Source: CAYMZZ01 sp047600605 (GTDB lineage: Bacteria > Bacteroidota > Bacteroidia > Chitinophagales > Chitinophagaceae). Taken from it: 64,000 nucleotides of DNA. Every line of letters starts with the position of its first letter. The first letter of the stretch is position 1. The DNA lies in the NCBI GenBank assembly GCA_047600605.1, contig JASGKK010000001.1:1736001-1800000 (forward strand). The letters run 5' to 3'. A program made the translations under genes and the position numbers. The notes below the pieces were generated by a model. That model saw only the letters and a program-made list of their open reading frames with translations, was not told where the DNA came from and made no database searches. Below, piece after piece: positions 17,208 through 27,069 of the stretch.

Positions 17208-17251
17208 CGCACTGTTATGACAGCGTTAGGGTAATATGACGAAACTGTTAA
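17208..17251 (-). promoter_or_regulatory. Pho-box-like array: four direct repeats at 11-bp spacing
   Basis: On the minus strand the stretch splits into four 11-mers: TTAACAGTTTC, GTCATATTACC, CTAACGCTGTC and ATAACAGTGCG. Three of them carry TAAC at the same position and one carries TCAT. PhoB/PhoP boxes in other bacteria are direct repeats with an 11-bp period containing TTAACA or CTGTCAT, so phosphate-starvation activation of the receptor-phytase operon is the natural reading. The array ends 4 bases upstream of the candidate -7 box, where an activator replacing -33 contacts would bind. Confidence 0.6.
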
Positions 17252-17267
17252 GAGCGGATTAGAGAAG

Positions 17268-17382
17268 TTTAAAGAGTATAAAGGGTTTAACGTGTTTAAA
17301 GGGCATAACAGATTTTTTTGTATATATCTTAAAGGCAGCGTAGAAACTCTTTATACTCTTTAAACCCTTTATACTCTTTAAA
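17268..17382. repeat. 9-mer repeat arranged as a 23-bp perfect inverted repeat, copy 2
   Basis: Arms at 17268-17290 and 17360-17382 are perfect reverse complements (23 bp) separated by 69 bases. Each arm is made of the 9-mer CTTTAWACY: CTTTAAACC, CTTTATACT, CTTTAAA. The right arm begins 7 bases downstream of the lysA stop codon. It could fold into a long hairpin at the lysA 3' end, and also lies upstream of the receptor promoter. Confidence 0.8.
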
Positions 17383-17388
17383 CCTGTA

Positions 17389-18597
17389 TTACGGCTCCAG
17401 CTGATTGCGCAGCAGATCATCAAACGTATCTCTGCGGCGTATGAGGTGCATGGCTCCGTCCTTTACCATTACTTCGGCAGGTTTGAAACGGGAATTGAAA
17501 TTGCTCGACATTTCAAAACCATAGGCTCCGGCATTGTAAAAAACGAGATAGTCGCCTTCACGTACTTCCGGCAACGGGCGATCCCATGCAAATGTATCTG
17601 TCTCACAGATATTGCCGGTGATGGTATAGGTATTAAACTGACCGCCGGGGTTGCTGAGGTTTGCAATACGGTGATAGGCATCATAAAACATAGGGCGTAT
17701 CAGGTGATTGAATCCACTGTCAACGCCTGCAAACTGTGTGGCAGCTGTTTGTTTCATCACATTTACCTGTGTGATCAGGTAACCACATTCGCTCACCATA
17801 AACTTACCGGGTTCAAACCATATCTGCAATTGGCTGGCCTGCGGGTGATTATCAAACGCTTCTTTTACTTTTTGCCCCAGCAAGATCATATCGGTTTCAC
17901 CGTCGCCTTCTTTGTAAGGCACTTTGAAACCACCACCAAGATCCACCGATTTTAATTCAGGAAAATGAGGAATGATATCAAACAGCACATCTATTCCTTT
18001 TACAAATACATCGGCATCTTTGATATCGCTGCCGGTATGAATATGAAGATTGGAAATATGAAGCTGAAATTCTTTCACCAGTTCCAGTATCTGTGGCAGT
18101 TGCTCAACGGGAATACCGAATTTACTTTTATCATGCCCGGTTGATATCTTGATATTACCGCCCGCCATGATATTGGGGCGAAGCCGGATACCTACCGGAT
18201 AGCTATGCCCAAAACGACGACCAAACTTTTCGAGATTAGACAGGCTGTCAATATTGACACTTACCCCCAGCGATACCGCTTCTTCTATTTCGTCGAAGGC
18301 GATGCCGTTTGATGTATATAATACGCGGCCGGGGGGGAATCCTGCATACAATGCCAGCTTCACTTCATTGATCGAACTGCAATCGGCATTTGCTCCCAAC
18401 GAATGGATGTACCGCAGAATATTTATATTGGTCAGCGCTTTACAGGCATAGTAAAATACCACATTACTGTCCTTAAAGGCGGTAGTGAGCCGGTTGTACT
18501 GTTCCTGAATTTTTTCGGCGTGATAAACGTAAAGTGGAGTGCCAAAATGTTCGGCTGCCTGCAGCAACTGGCTGTTCGATAATGAATTTGCGGACAT
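17389..18597 (-). CDS. lysA: Diaminopimelate decarboxylase
   Basis: A 402-residue PLP enzyme of the alanine-racemase-fold type III decarboxylases; converts meso-diaminopimelate to L-lysine in the cytoplasm. The PLP lysine is Lys53 in FYYACKALTN. LSNLHIHTGSDI, SVDLGGGFKVPY (glycine-rich phosphate loop), EPGKFMV and the catalytic GNICETDTFA cysteine region follow, with NAGAYGFEMSSNFNSR at the end. Full length, start MSANSLSNSQ. It appears to stand as its own unit between scpB and the receptor; its stop is followed almost immediately by an inverted repeat. Confidence 0.96.
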   Translation of the reverse strand: MSANSLSNSQLLQAAEHFGTPLYVYHAEKIQEQYNRLTTAFKDSNVVFYYACKALTNINILRYIHSLGANADCSSINEVKLALYAGFPPGRVLYTSNGIAFDEIEEAVSLGVSVNIDSLSNLEKFGRRFGHSYPVGIRLRPNIMAGGNIKISTGHDKSKFGIPVEQLPQILELVKEFQLHISNLHIHTGSDIKDADVFVKGIDVLFDIIPHFPELKSVDLGGGFKVPYKEGDGETDMILLGQKVKEAFDNHPQASQLQIWFEPGKFMVSECGYLITQVNVMKQTAATQFAGVDSGFNHLIRPMFYDAYHRIANLSNPGGQFNTYTITGNICETDTFAWDRPLPEVREGDYLVFYNAGAYGFEMSSNFNSRFKPAEVMVKDGAMHLIRRRDTFDDLLRNQLEP

Positions 18598-18711
18598 AGT
18601 GAGCGAAGATACAGCAGCTATGTCAATTACAGACGCTTAACCGCTGACTGATTAAGACCTGTCAGCTTAATTCGATACCCTACTTATTAAATGGATTAAA
18701 GGAAACTGGCC

Positions 18712-19452
18712 TCAGGCCTCTCCTTCATTGTTGTCAGCTTCCGGTTTTTCAACAAGTTCACCATCTTCTGATACAGACATAGCCACGAGTTCGCCTTCTG
18801 TAAGGTCTTCGGGCTGACCAGCAGTGTTCTCTTCGGCCGAACCATCGGCCTCTGATTCTTCACCCGGTACTGTATCCTTCATGATAGTTGGTTCTACCAG
18901 TTGCTCAGCCAGTACCTCTTTGATTTTAGGAAGATCATCGGCAGAGTTAAGGCCAAAGTAGTCCATGAAATTTTTGGAAGTACAATATACAAGGGGATGA
19001 CCGGGCAATTTTTCATTGCGGCCACTGATGATGATCAGTTCCTTTTCGAGCAGCTTCTGTACAGCATAGTCGGAGCTTACGCCACGGATAGCTTCTATTT
19101 CGCCCTTGGTCACCGGTTGTTTATACGCAATAATGGCCAGGGTTTCGAGGGCAGCTGCCGATAATCTTTTCAGGAATTTATCTCCATTGAGCTGGGCAAT
19201 GGTTTTATGATAATCTCTTTTGGTAAGAAATTGCCAGCCTCCGCCACTCTGACGAAGCTCGAACGGATAAAACTCGGTATTGTATTTCTCCTGCACACCC
19301 TCAATGGCAGATTCTACCTGGTCAAGGGTGATCTTATCTTCCATAAAGCCAAAGGCATTATTTACCAGCTCAGTGATATCCAGTGAGGTGAGAGGCTTAT
19401 CGCTCGCAAAAACCAGCGCTTCAATATGCGGTATCAGATTTGTTATTTCCAT
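18712..19452 (-). CDS. scpB: Segregation and condensation protein B
   Basis: A 246-residue ScpB: two winged-helix domains at residues 1-175 (IEALVFASDKPLTSLDITEL, RLSAAALETLAIIAYKQPVTKGEIEAIRGV, GHPLVYCTSKNFMDYFGL) and an acidic, disordered C-terminal tail of about 65 residues. ScpB dimers bind ScpA and the SMC ATPase to compact and segregate the chromosome. scpA is not adjacent in this window. The RG[VS] signature of the second winged helix is intact. Confidence 0.94.
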   Translation of the reverse strand: MEITNLIPHIEALVFASDKPLTSLDITELVNNAFGFMEDKITLDQVESAIEGVQEKYNTEFYPFELRQSGGGWQFLTKRDYHKTIAQLNGDKFLKRLSAAALETLAIIAYKQPVTKGEIEAIRGVSSDYAVQKLLEKELIIISGRNEKLPGHPLVYCTSKNFMDYFGLNSADDLPKIKEVLAEQLVEPTIMKDTVPGEESEADGSAEENTAGQPEDLTEGELVAMSVSEDGELVEKPEADNNEGEA

Positions 19453-19661
19453 CTACAAAATCAGGTTATACGAATAAGGTCCAGTGTCAAAAAAAACTTG
19501 AATTGGACTGGCAAAATAGCCATAATGGCCAAAGAGGTCAAATGAGGTTATTCACATTTTCCGTGGGCAAATGCGGATAACTGACCTGTATGGACGCAGT
19601 TGGTATAAGGTATTTATTAACCCTGAAGAAAGCCGTTAAACTACCTGAATGGTCTCACGTA

Positions 19662-20543
19662 TTATCCCTGAAGGGCAGCGGCACCACTTACGATCTCAGT
19701 AAGCTCGGTAGTGATGGCAGCCTGGCGGGCGCGGTTATAGGAAATTTTCAGGGAGCGCAGCATCTCATTGGCATTTTCGCTCGCTTTGTCCATGGCCGTC
19801 ATGCGGGCACCATGTTCGGAAGCATGTGTATCAAGAGCTGCTTTATATAATTGTGTATTCAGGATTTTGGGCATAAGCTCAGCCACCAGTTCTTCCTTGC
19901 TGGGATCAAAGATGAAGTCGGCTTTTTTGTCGCCTTCTTTTTTGGCTACTTTGGGAATAGGAAGAAAACGCTCCAGTTCATAACGCTGAATGGCAGCATT
20001 GCGGAACTGGCTGTATACGATCTCTACCACATCAAACTGCTTTTCTTCAAAAGCCTTCATGGCAGCCAGTGAGATCTTCTGTACATTTTCAAAGCTCAGG
20101 TGCAGAAACAGGTCTTTGAAGGTAGCATCGGCACGGTAACCAGTTTTGGCAAAATGTTCGTATCCTTTTTTACCAACACCCCAGATGGTCACATTACCTT
20201 TTTTGAGCTGGCTGGCATATTGTGTATTGATAGTGGATTTGGCCAGTTTGATCAGGTTGGTGTTGAATGCACCGGCCAGACCACGGTCGCTGGTCATCAG
20301 GATGATCAGCACTTTTTCTACAGGACGCTCTTCGGCCAGTTTCATACCTACTTCGCCTTCGCTGTTGCTGACAATATTACTGAGCAGTTCCTGCAGCTTT
20401 TTGGCATAGGGACGCATTTGCACAATAGCATCCTGGGCACGGCGCAGTTTGGCTGCACTCACCATCTTCATTGCTTTTGTGATCTGCTGTGTGCTTTGTA
20501 CCGATTTGATCCGGCTACGCACCTCTTTTAACTGACCAGCCAT
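19662..20543 (-). CDS. atpG: F1 ATP synthase gamma subunit
   Basis: A 293-residue gamma subunit, the rotating shaft of F1F0 ATP synthase. The N-terminal helix LKEVRSRIKSVQSTQQITKAMKMV and the C-terminal helix with ENANEMLRSLKISYNRARQAAITTELTEIVSGA are the coiled coil that turns inside the alpha3beta3 ring; TSDRGLAGAFNTN is the conserved central strand. Odd point: no other atp gene is nearby. atpA and atpD, its usual neighbours, are absent; upstream is a lipoprotein and downstream scpB. Confidence 0.96.
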   Translation of the reverse strand: MAGQLKEVRSRIKSVQSTQQITKAMKMVSAAKLRRAQDAIVQMRPYAKKLQELLSNIVSNSEGEVGMKLAEERPVEKVLIILMTSDRGLAGAFNTNLIKLAKSTINTQYASQLKKGNVTIWGVGKKGYEHFAKTGYRADATFKDLFLHLSFENVQKISLAAMKAFEEKQFDVVEIVYSQFRNAAIQRYELERFLPIPKVAKKEGDKKADFIFDPSKEELVAELMPKILNTQLYKAALDTHASEHGARMTAMDKASENANEMLRSLKISYNRARQAAITTELTEIVSGAAALQG

Positions 20544-20728
20544 TGTAGGTATTAATCGTTTATAAGTAAATTAGTTAGAATTGAAAACCGGAGTCTTTTT
20601 TCAGTACCCTGTGCCTGCTTTTGGAAACAGGCCGATTTTCGGCGGCAAAGGTATGGGTAGACGGCTAATTTTCCAGCAGTAAAAATAAAAATGCCGTCTA
20701 TGTGGATAAGCCGGGAACAACCGGCCTA

Positions 20729-21430
20729 TCAGTCTTTCAGGTCAAATTTGTGCCGCAGCGTATAGGTCAGCTGCAACTTACCGCCTTCGCGGGTGGTTTG
20801 CTGCAGCGGCAACTCTTTGTTGCACACCATTTCCAGATGTACCGGCCCCCTGCTAAGGGTGGTGAGCTGATCACCCGGAATGGCCAGACGCCCATTCCCC
20901 ACCCGCTGAAAAGTGTCAATACCCCGGCTGGCCCAGGCGGTGTCTGTAAGCACCAGGTGGAGGGTATCATTTTCGGATAAACCGGTTACCTGAAACTCAA
21001 AATCAACAGGTTGTATAGTTTTTGGCAGGGAATCGGTGGTACGGAAAAGCGGGAACTCGAAGCTTTCCTCATATTTTTTACCGGTCAGATCGGTATAGGA
21101 AATATGGTGCGTGCCAGCAAAAGACCCCACAGGCAGCCGCAATTCATAATAAGCTCCGGAAAATCGCGAACTGTCGACAGTAAGCTCCTCCCCATCAAAA
21201 AGGATCTGGCTGGGCGGTTCCAGGACCAGGGTGGTGCCAAAAGGTCCGGCGTATTTGAATTGCAGCACGACGGTCACCTCCTCTTCATCATCATAACCTG
21301 AAACCCGGTAATCCATGTAAACTGCATCCGGATTTACATCCCGGCTGTTACCGATCTCTGCATTATTGCAGGCGGTAAAAAACAACAGACTGATGACGGG
21401 CACAATAGGTATCAACCGGATAAAACGCAT
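20729..21430 (-). CDS. Hypothetical lipoprotein
   Basis: A 233-residue protein from the ATG at 21430, with signal peptide and lipobox LLFFTACNN. The mature part looks beta-rich (DEEEVTVVLQFKYAGPFGTT, GAYYELRLPVGSFAGTHHIS, LHLVLTDTAWASRGIDTFQR) and ends LQLTYTLRHKFDLKD. Content and length fit small Bacteroidota envelope lipoproteins, but I do not recognise a named domain. It is divergent from secA and about 185 bases upstream of atpG. Confidence 0.7.
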   Translation of the reverse strand: MRFIRLIPIVPVISLLFFTACNNAEIGNSRDVNPDAVYMDYRVSGYDDEEEVTVVLQFKYAGPFGTTLVLEPPSQILFDGEELTVDSSRFSGAYYELRLPVGSFAGTHHISYTDLTGKKYEESFEFPLFRTTDSLPKTIQPVDFEFQVTGLSENDTLHLVLTDTAWASRGIDTFQRVGNGRLAIPGDQLTTLSRGPVHLEMVCNKELPLQQTTREGGKLQLTYTLRHKFDLKD

Positions 21431-21567
21431 AGCGAACAAGTATTACAGCTGTTAATACAGGAGGTGCGGACAAAGTAAGTTAAAGAATCGGTAAATACCC
21501 ATACCCGACAGTACTGAAAATTGCCAAATGAAGCTGTGTGTGCATCGGCAGGCTAGTATCAATGCCT

Positions 21568-21575
21568 TATCTTTG
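21568..21575 (+). promoter_or_regulatory. -7 promoter box of secA
   Basis: TATCTTTG matches the Bacteroidota TAnnTTTG consensus exactly, 109 bases before the secA start. The expected -33 TTTG is not well matched, so strength is uncertain. Confidence 0.5.
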
Positions 21576-21683
21576 CCATCCTGCCAAATTGACTTTAAAA
21601 AGATTGTAGCATTTTTTTTGACAGGGGAAACGGTCACTGCCTGTAAGTGGTATATATTATATAAGACACAATAACATTGAACC

Positions 21684-24600
21684 ATGCTCGGAATTATTTC
21701 CAAACTGTTTGGCGGCAACAAATCAGACAAGGATGTTAAAAAGATCCTGCCCATCGTGGAGCAGGTCAATCAGCATTTTGCCTCTTTTGCCAGCCTGAGC
21801 CATGATCAGCTCCGTAACAAGACCCAGGATTTCCGCCAGCGTATCCGCGAGCACCTGAAAGAAATTGACAGCAACATCGAAGCCCGCAATAAGGAAGCCG
21901 AAGCGCTCCCTTTTAGTGACCTGTCGGGCAAGGATGCCATCTACCAGGAAGTGGACAAGCTGAAAAAAGACCGGAATAAACAGATCGAAGAAATTCTGGA
22001 AAAGATATTACCCGAAGCTTTTGCCCTTATCAAAGAAACTGCCCGCCGCTTCAAAGACAATACAGAAGTGGAAGCAACTGCAACCGACCTGGATCGTCAA
22101 TTGAGCGCGAAGAAAGATTATATCCGCATTGATGGCGATAAGGTTTACTATAAAAATTCCTGGACGGCTGCCGGCGCCACCGTTACCTGGAACATGGTGC
22201 ATTACGATGTACAGCTGATCGGTGGTACAGTGCTGCACCAGGGCAAGATTTCTGAAATGGCTACCGGTGAAGGTAAAACCCTGGTATCTACCCTGCCTGC
22301 CTATCTCAATGCATTGCCCGGAGAAGGTGTGCATATCGTAACGGTAAACGATTACCTCGCACGTCGTGACCAGGAGTGGAATGGTCCCATCTTCGAATGG
22401 CTGGGATTGCAGGTAGATTGTATAGACAAACATCAGCCCAACAGCGATGATCGCCGCAAAGCCTATCTCGCCGATATCACTTATGGTACCAACAATGAAT
22501 TTGGTTTCGATTACCTCCGCGACAACATGGTGCACTCTGCCGAAGAAATGACGCAGCGGGGTCACCACTTTGCCATGGTCGATGAGGTCGACTCCGTATT
22601 GATCGATGATGCCCGTACACCGCTGATCATTTCCGGCCCTGTAGCCCGTGCAGATGAGCAGCAGTTTCATGTACACAAACCCCGTATCCAGCAACTGGTG
22701 CATGAGCAGGAACGTATTGTACGTTACAGCCTTAATGAAGCAAAAAAACTGATTGAGAAAGGAGATGATGATCCCAAAACAGGAGGGCTGCACCTCTTCC
22801 GTGCCTTCAGAGGTCTTCCCAAATACGGTCCGCTGATCAAATTTCTGAGTGAGCCCGGTATCCGTGTAAAACTTCAGAAAGCAGAAAACTATTACCTGCA
22901 GGATCAGCAGCGCAATATGCGCATCGTGGATGAAGAACTGCTGTTTCATATCGACGAAAAGCAAAACTCCGTGGACCTGACCGACAAAGGTCTTAATACC
23001 ATCACCCGTGCCGGTGAAGATGCAGAGTTTTTTGTACTGCCCGATATCGGCGTTAAACTCGCAGAGATCGAAAAGGGCGGTGTGAGCAATGAAGAAAAAC
23101 TGCAGCAAAAAGAAGTTATCCTGAACGATTATGCACAGAAAGCAGATCGTATTCATACCGTTCAGCAATTGCTGAAAGCCTATACACTGTTTGAAAAGGA
23201 TGTGGAATACGTGGTAATGGATGGCGCCATCAAGATTGTGGATGAGCAAACCGGCCGTATCCTGGATGGTCGCCGTTATTCAGACGGTTTACACCAGGCG
23301 ATTGAAGCCAAGGAAAGCGTGAAGATCGAAGCCGCCACACAAACCTATGCCACCATTACCCTGCAAAACTATTTCCGGATGTATCACAAACTTTGTGGTA
23401 TGACCGGTACTGCGGAAACAGAAGCTGCTGAGTTCTGGAGCATCTATAAACTGGATGTGGTATCGATCCCCACCAACCTGAAGATGATCCGCGATGACCG
23501 GCAGGACCTGGTATTTAAGACCAAACGGGAAAAATACAAGGCAGTTATTGATGAGATCGAAAATCTGCGCAATGCCGGCGGCCTGTACTGGTGGGTACTA
23601 CCTCAGTAGAGATCAGTGAACTGCTGGCCCGTATGCTGACCCAGAAAAAGATTCCGCACAATGTACTGAACGCAAAACAACACGCCCGTGAAGCACAGAT
23701 CGTTGCCGAAGCCGGTCTTTCCGGTGCGGTGACTATTGCCACCAACATGGCGGGTCGTGGTACGGATATCAAACTGGGGCCCGGTGTAAAAGAAGCCGGT
23801 GGTCTGGCCATTATTGGTACGGAGCGTCACGAAAGCCGTCGTGTTGACCGCCAGTTGCGTGGTCGCGCCGGCCGGCAGGGTGATCCCGGTTCTTCTCAAT
23901 TCTACGTATCACTCGAAGACGACCTGATGCGTATGTTTGGCAGTGAGCGTATCGCGTCGCTGATGGACAAACTGGGCTATAAAGAAGGGGATGTGATTCA
24001 GCACAGCATGATCAGCAACAGTATTCAGCGTGCTCAGAAGAAAGTGGAAGAAAACAACTTCGGTATCCGTAAACGCCTGCTGGAGTACGATGATGTAATG
24101 AACAAGCAGCGTAACGTAATCTACAGCAAACGGCAGCATGCCCTGTTTGGAGAGCGCCTCGCACTGGATATCGACAATGCATTTGCGGTAGTAGCCGAAG
24201 GCCTTATTTCCGTTTTCCGCGAGCAGCTTGATTATGAAGGTTTTAAACTAGCCTGCATCGTCAACTTTGGTATTGACACCCAGATTGGAGAAGAAGAGTT
24301 TAAAAAAGGAGATGCCAACCAACTGATCGATAAGCTCTACCTGGAAGCCAGCGAAAACTATAGCCGCAAAAAGGTGGATATGGGTAAGGCTGCAGTCCCT
24401 GTATTTACAGGTATCCGCCAGACACAGGGACAGCATATTGAAAATGTAGTGGTACCGTTTACCGACGGTCGTAAAGGCCTGAATGTGCTGGCTCCGCTTG
24501 ATAAGACCGTTCAATCACAGGGTGCGGACCTCCTGTCTGCCCTGGAGAAAACAATTACCCTGGTGGTGATTGACGATGCCTGGAAAGAGCATCTGCGGGC

Positions 24601-25003
24601 TATGGATGACCTGAAGCAAAGTGTACAGAATGCCTACCTGGAACAAAAAGACCCGCTGGTAATCTATAAAAGTGAAGCTTTCCAGCAGTTTAAGAATATG
24701 GATGCCGAGGTAAATAAGGATATCGTATCCTTCCTGTGCCATGCCAGCATACCTGTACAGCAGGAAAACGCTCCTTTACGCGAAGGCCGGCCAGAAAAGA
24801 CCGATTACAGCAAAATGACCGCTAATAAGGACGAGATTGATGCTGCAGGCGAAGACTATGCAGCCAATGAACGTGACCGGTTTGAGGAAAATGAAGCACC
24901 AAAACAGGAGCCGGTAAAAGTGGCTCCGAAGATCAACAGGAATGCTCCATGCCCTTGCGGAAGTGGTAAAAAGTACAAGAACTGCCACGGCAAAGAAGCC
25001 TGA
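21684..25003 (+). CDS. secA: Preprotein translocase ATPase SecA, interrupted by a one-base deletion
   Basis: SecA drives proteins through SecYEG by ATP hydrolysis. The N-terminal frame (from 21684) carries Walker A in EMATGEGKTLVST, the DEAD-like DEVDSVLIDDARTPLIISG, and the preprotein cross-linking domain. It stops at 23609 after IENLRNAGG. The second frame, from 23591, continues GTTSVEISELLARML, AGRGTDIKLG, RGRAGRQGDPGSSQFYVSLED and ends in the zinc-binding SEC-C motif CPCGSGKKYKNC. Together they give about 1105 residues, the usual length for this phylum. Inserting one C in GCCGGCGGCC (about 23574-23583) restores a continuous NAGRPVLVGTTSVE. No duplicate copy is seen and secA is essential, so a sequencing error is likely. 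Confidence 0.95.
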
Positions 25004-25028
25004 TTTCATTGATAAATATCAAATTCAA

Positions 25029-25060
25029 AGCCCGATACAAAAAAAGTATCGGGCTTTTTC
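25029..25060 (+). terminator. Rho-independent terminator of secA
   Basis: AGCCCGATAC, seven-A loop, GTATCGGGCT, then TTTTC; 25 bases beyond the secA stop codon. Confidence 0.85.
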
Positions 25061-25138
25061 TTGTCCCAAAACGAATGATGCACAATCGATTACACTAATA
25101 TATGCTGTTTTCATAATAAATGGGTGGGTAGTTTTACT

Positions 25139-25170
25139 ATTGCATCTGCGTAATTCCTGCAATAGCTTTG
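25139..25170 (+). promoter_or_regulatory. Promoter of the T9SS cargo gene
   Basis: ATTG (25139-25142) as -33 element, 20-base spacer and TAGCTTTG (25163-25170), an exact TAnnTTTG -7 box. Transcription would begin near 25177 and leave an untranslated leader of about 100 bases. Confidence 0.65.
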
Positions 25171-25274
25171 CGTCAGATTACGAGGGAAACAAGGTAAAAC
25201 ACATCGAAAGATTTCTTCGTAATCAAATCCGATCCCAACGATACCCGATTAATTCAACCCTAAGTGAAAACAAA

Positions 25275-26849
25275 ATGATCCGTATTTCTACCCTTTTACT
25301 CTTAGTTATTGCTATTAGTTTCTCTGCAAACGCACAGCGCACTTATGTAGACAATGGCAGCAATTCTTCTTACACTATCAATAACGGCGACAGCCTCTTC
25401 ATCAAGTCTGGTACTTTTACTGGTTCTATAAACAGCTGGCAGCAAGGTGCTAAAATCACTGTGGCTGAAGGTGCTAGCTTCTCTCCCAGCAGCTTTGGTT
25501 ATTTCCAGGGTGCTATTATAGTACGTGGTCAGGCCACCCTGCCTGCCCTCGACGGACAGTCTGCACGTTTTACGATCAGCAATTATGGTAAAACCACTAT
25601 CAACGGTAAAACTTACCTGGGTGGCAATGCCACTTTCATTAACGCCTATGGCGCCCTGCTCACCCTGAATGGTGTTGTAGACTTCAACAGCAGCAACCTG
25701 ATAAATGATGGTATCATCAAAGCCAAAAGCACCCTGTATATGGGTAGCAGCTCCAATCTTACCAACAACAATATCATTGAAGTAAGCGGCAACCTGGAGT
25801 TCAACAATACACGCATCAATAACTCCGGCAAACTGTACACTGCCGGTAAACTCACCGTATCTGGTGGCAATTTTTCAAACGACTGCCGCACAGTGATGGA
25901 CAATGGTGTAGAGATCAACAACGGTACTACTTTTACCAATAATGGTCTGTTTTGGGTTACCAATGCCCGCAATAACGCTGTATTTATCAACAGCGGTACT
26001 TTTACCAGCACAGCTGTAGGCCGTGTAAAAAGCGTAAACTTTGAGAATAATGGCACAGTAAATGGTACAGGTTATTTCTACTTTACCGGTACTACCAAAA
26101 TCAATAAGGGTAATGTAGGTACAAATGGTACTACTTCAGATTCACTGTATGTATACGATGTAACCCGCCTCAACAACAGCACTATCTTCGATTACCAGTC
26201 TGGTAATGTGCGTAAGAATGTGGTATACCGCGCTTTCTCTGCTCCTGATACAATCAGCGCATATCCTTCCTGCGGTCTGGCTTACCGCTCTGAGATCATC
26301 CTGCCCGTAAAGTGGAATTATTTCTTTGTAAACGTAGCCAACAACATTCCTGTACTTACCTGGTCTTCTGAACAGGATAATGGTACAAAATTCGAAATCG
26401 AGCGCAGTTATGATGGCAACAATTACGCTGTCATTCAGACCCTGGCCGCTACTACTACCAACAATTACCGTCACGAAGACAAACAGGTAAATACACAGGC
26501 TACTGCAGTATACTACCGCATCCGCGCCATTGAGCCTACCGGTGCTGAGAAACTGTCTGAAACACGTGTGGTACGTTTTGGTAACAAAAATGGTATCCAG
26601 GTACAGGCCAGCCCCAATCCTTTCAGCAGCCAGTTCAGCATCAGCTACCAGTCTGCTACCCGTGAGACGATCAGCATCCGCGTTCTTAATATGGCTGGTC
26701 AGGTACAACTCACCAGGACTGCTGCTATCAGCACCGGTTACAACAGTGTAACGATCGCAGAAGCTGCTTCACTCAACAAAGGCATCTACCTGGTGCAATT
26801 GGTTGGTCAAAATGGTATCATCGCTACTGAGCGTGTAGCGAAGCAATAA
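25275..26849 (+). CDS. Type IX-secreted surface protein with beta-helix-like repeats
   Basis: A 524-residue protein from the ATG at 25275, chosen because MIRISTLLLLVIAISFSANA is an obvious signal peptide; upstream in-frame codons are not coding-like. Residues about 90-400 are Gly/Asn/Thr-rich short repeats (NNGTFTNNG, FENNGTVNGTG), suggesting a right-handed beta-helix or adhesin shaft. The last 80 residues form a type A T9SS sorting domain (ASPNPFSSQFSISYQS, LNKGIYLVQLVGQNG, TERVAKQ). It therefore goes through SecYEG, then the Por machinery, to the surface. It has its own promoter and terminator. Ligand unknown. Confidence 0.85.
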   Translation: MIRISTLLLLVIAISFSANAQRTYVDNGSNSSYTINNGDSLFIKSGTFTGSINSWQQGAKITVAEGASFSPSSFGYFQGAIIVRGQATLPALDGQSARFTISNYGKTTINGKTYLGGNATFINAYGALLTLNGVVDFNSSNLINDGIIKAKSTLYMGSSSNLTNNNIIEVSGNLEFNNTRINNSGKLYTAGKLTVSGGNFSNDCRTVMDNGVEINNGTTFTNNGLFWVTNARNNAVFINSGTFTSTAVGRVKSVNFENNGTVNGTGYFYFTGTTKINKGNVGTNGTTSDSLYVYDVTRLNNSTIFDYQSGNVRKNVVYRAFSAPDTISAYPSCGLAYRSEIILPVKWNYFFVNVANNIPVLTWSSEQDNGTKFEIERSYDGNNYAVIQTLAATTTNNYRHEDKQVNTQATAVYYRIRAIEPTGAEKLSETRVVRFGNKNGIQVQASPNPFSSQFSISYQSATRETISIRVLNMAGQVQLTRTAAISTGYNSVTIAEAASLNKGIYLVQLVGQNGIIATERVAKQ

Positions 26850-26872
26850 TATTCAACAATGGACGGTTGAGC

Positions 26873-26909
26873 ATTGGCTGGCAGATCTGATCTGTCAGCC
26901 AATTTTATT
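26873..26909 (+). terminator. Terminator of the T9SS cargo gene
   Basis: A 15-base stem (26873-26887 with 26889-26903, one mismatch, inner pairs open as loop) followed by TTTATTTT. Confidence 0.75.
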
Positions 26910-26913
26910 TTAA

Positions 26914-27069
26914 TGTGCCAGTGTGCTGATGGAATTTGAGAATTTGAAGATTTGAGGATTTGAAGAGGGAGATGACAATGTGCTAATGTGCCAGTGTGCT
27001 AATGCTTAGTCTAACCCTTTAAACGCCTTAAACTCTTTATACCCTTTAAACCTTTATACTATTTACTCT
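26914..27069. repeat. Compound repeat tract with all three short-period motifs, copy 3
   Basis: Successive blocks are: TGTGCCAGTGTGCTGATG; an 8-mer tract around 26933-26966 (GATTTGAG, GATTTGAA); the same TGTGCTAATG/TGTGCCAGTG motif at 26977-27005; and a 9-mer tract at 27013-27069 (CTTTAAACG, CCTTAAACT, CTTTATACC, CTTTAAAC, CTTTATACT). The last block overlaps the stop codon of the convergent methyltransferase gene (AAAGAGTAA on the minus strand). Confidence 0.8.

Noticed and set aside
19550..20710. Single DnaA-box matches at about 19553 and 20701
   Set aside because: Isolated 9-mers at the frequency expected by chance, without clustering or palindromes.
23560..23640. Programmed frameshift in secA
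   Set aside because: No slippery sequence or stimulatory structure, and four other genes show similar single-base shifts.
24942..25274. N-terminal extension of the T9SS cargo frame back to 24942
   Set aside because: It overlaps the secA end and terminator and would precede the signal peptide; the ATG at 25275 is the real start.
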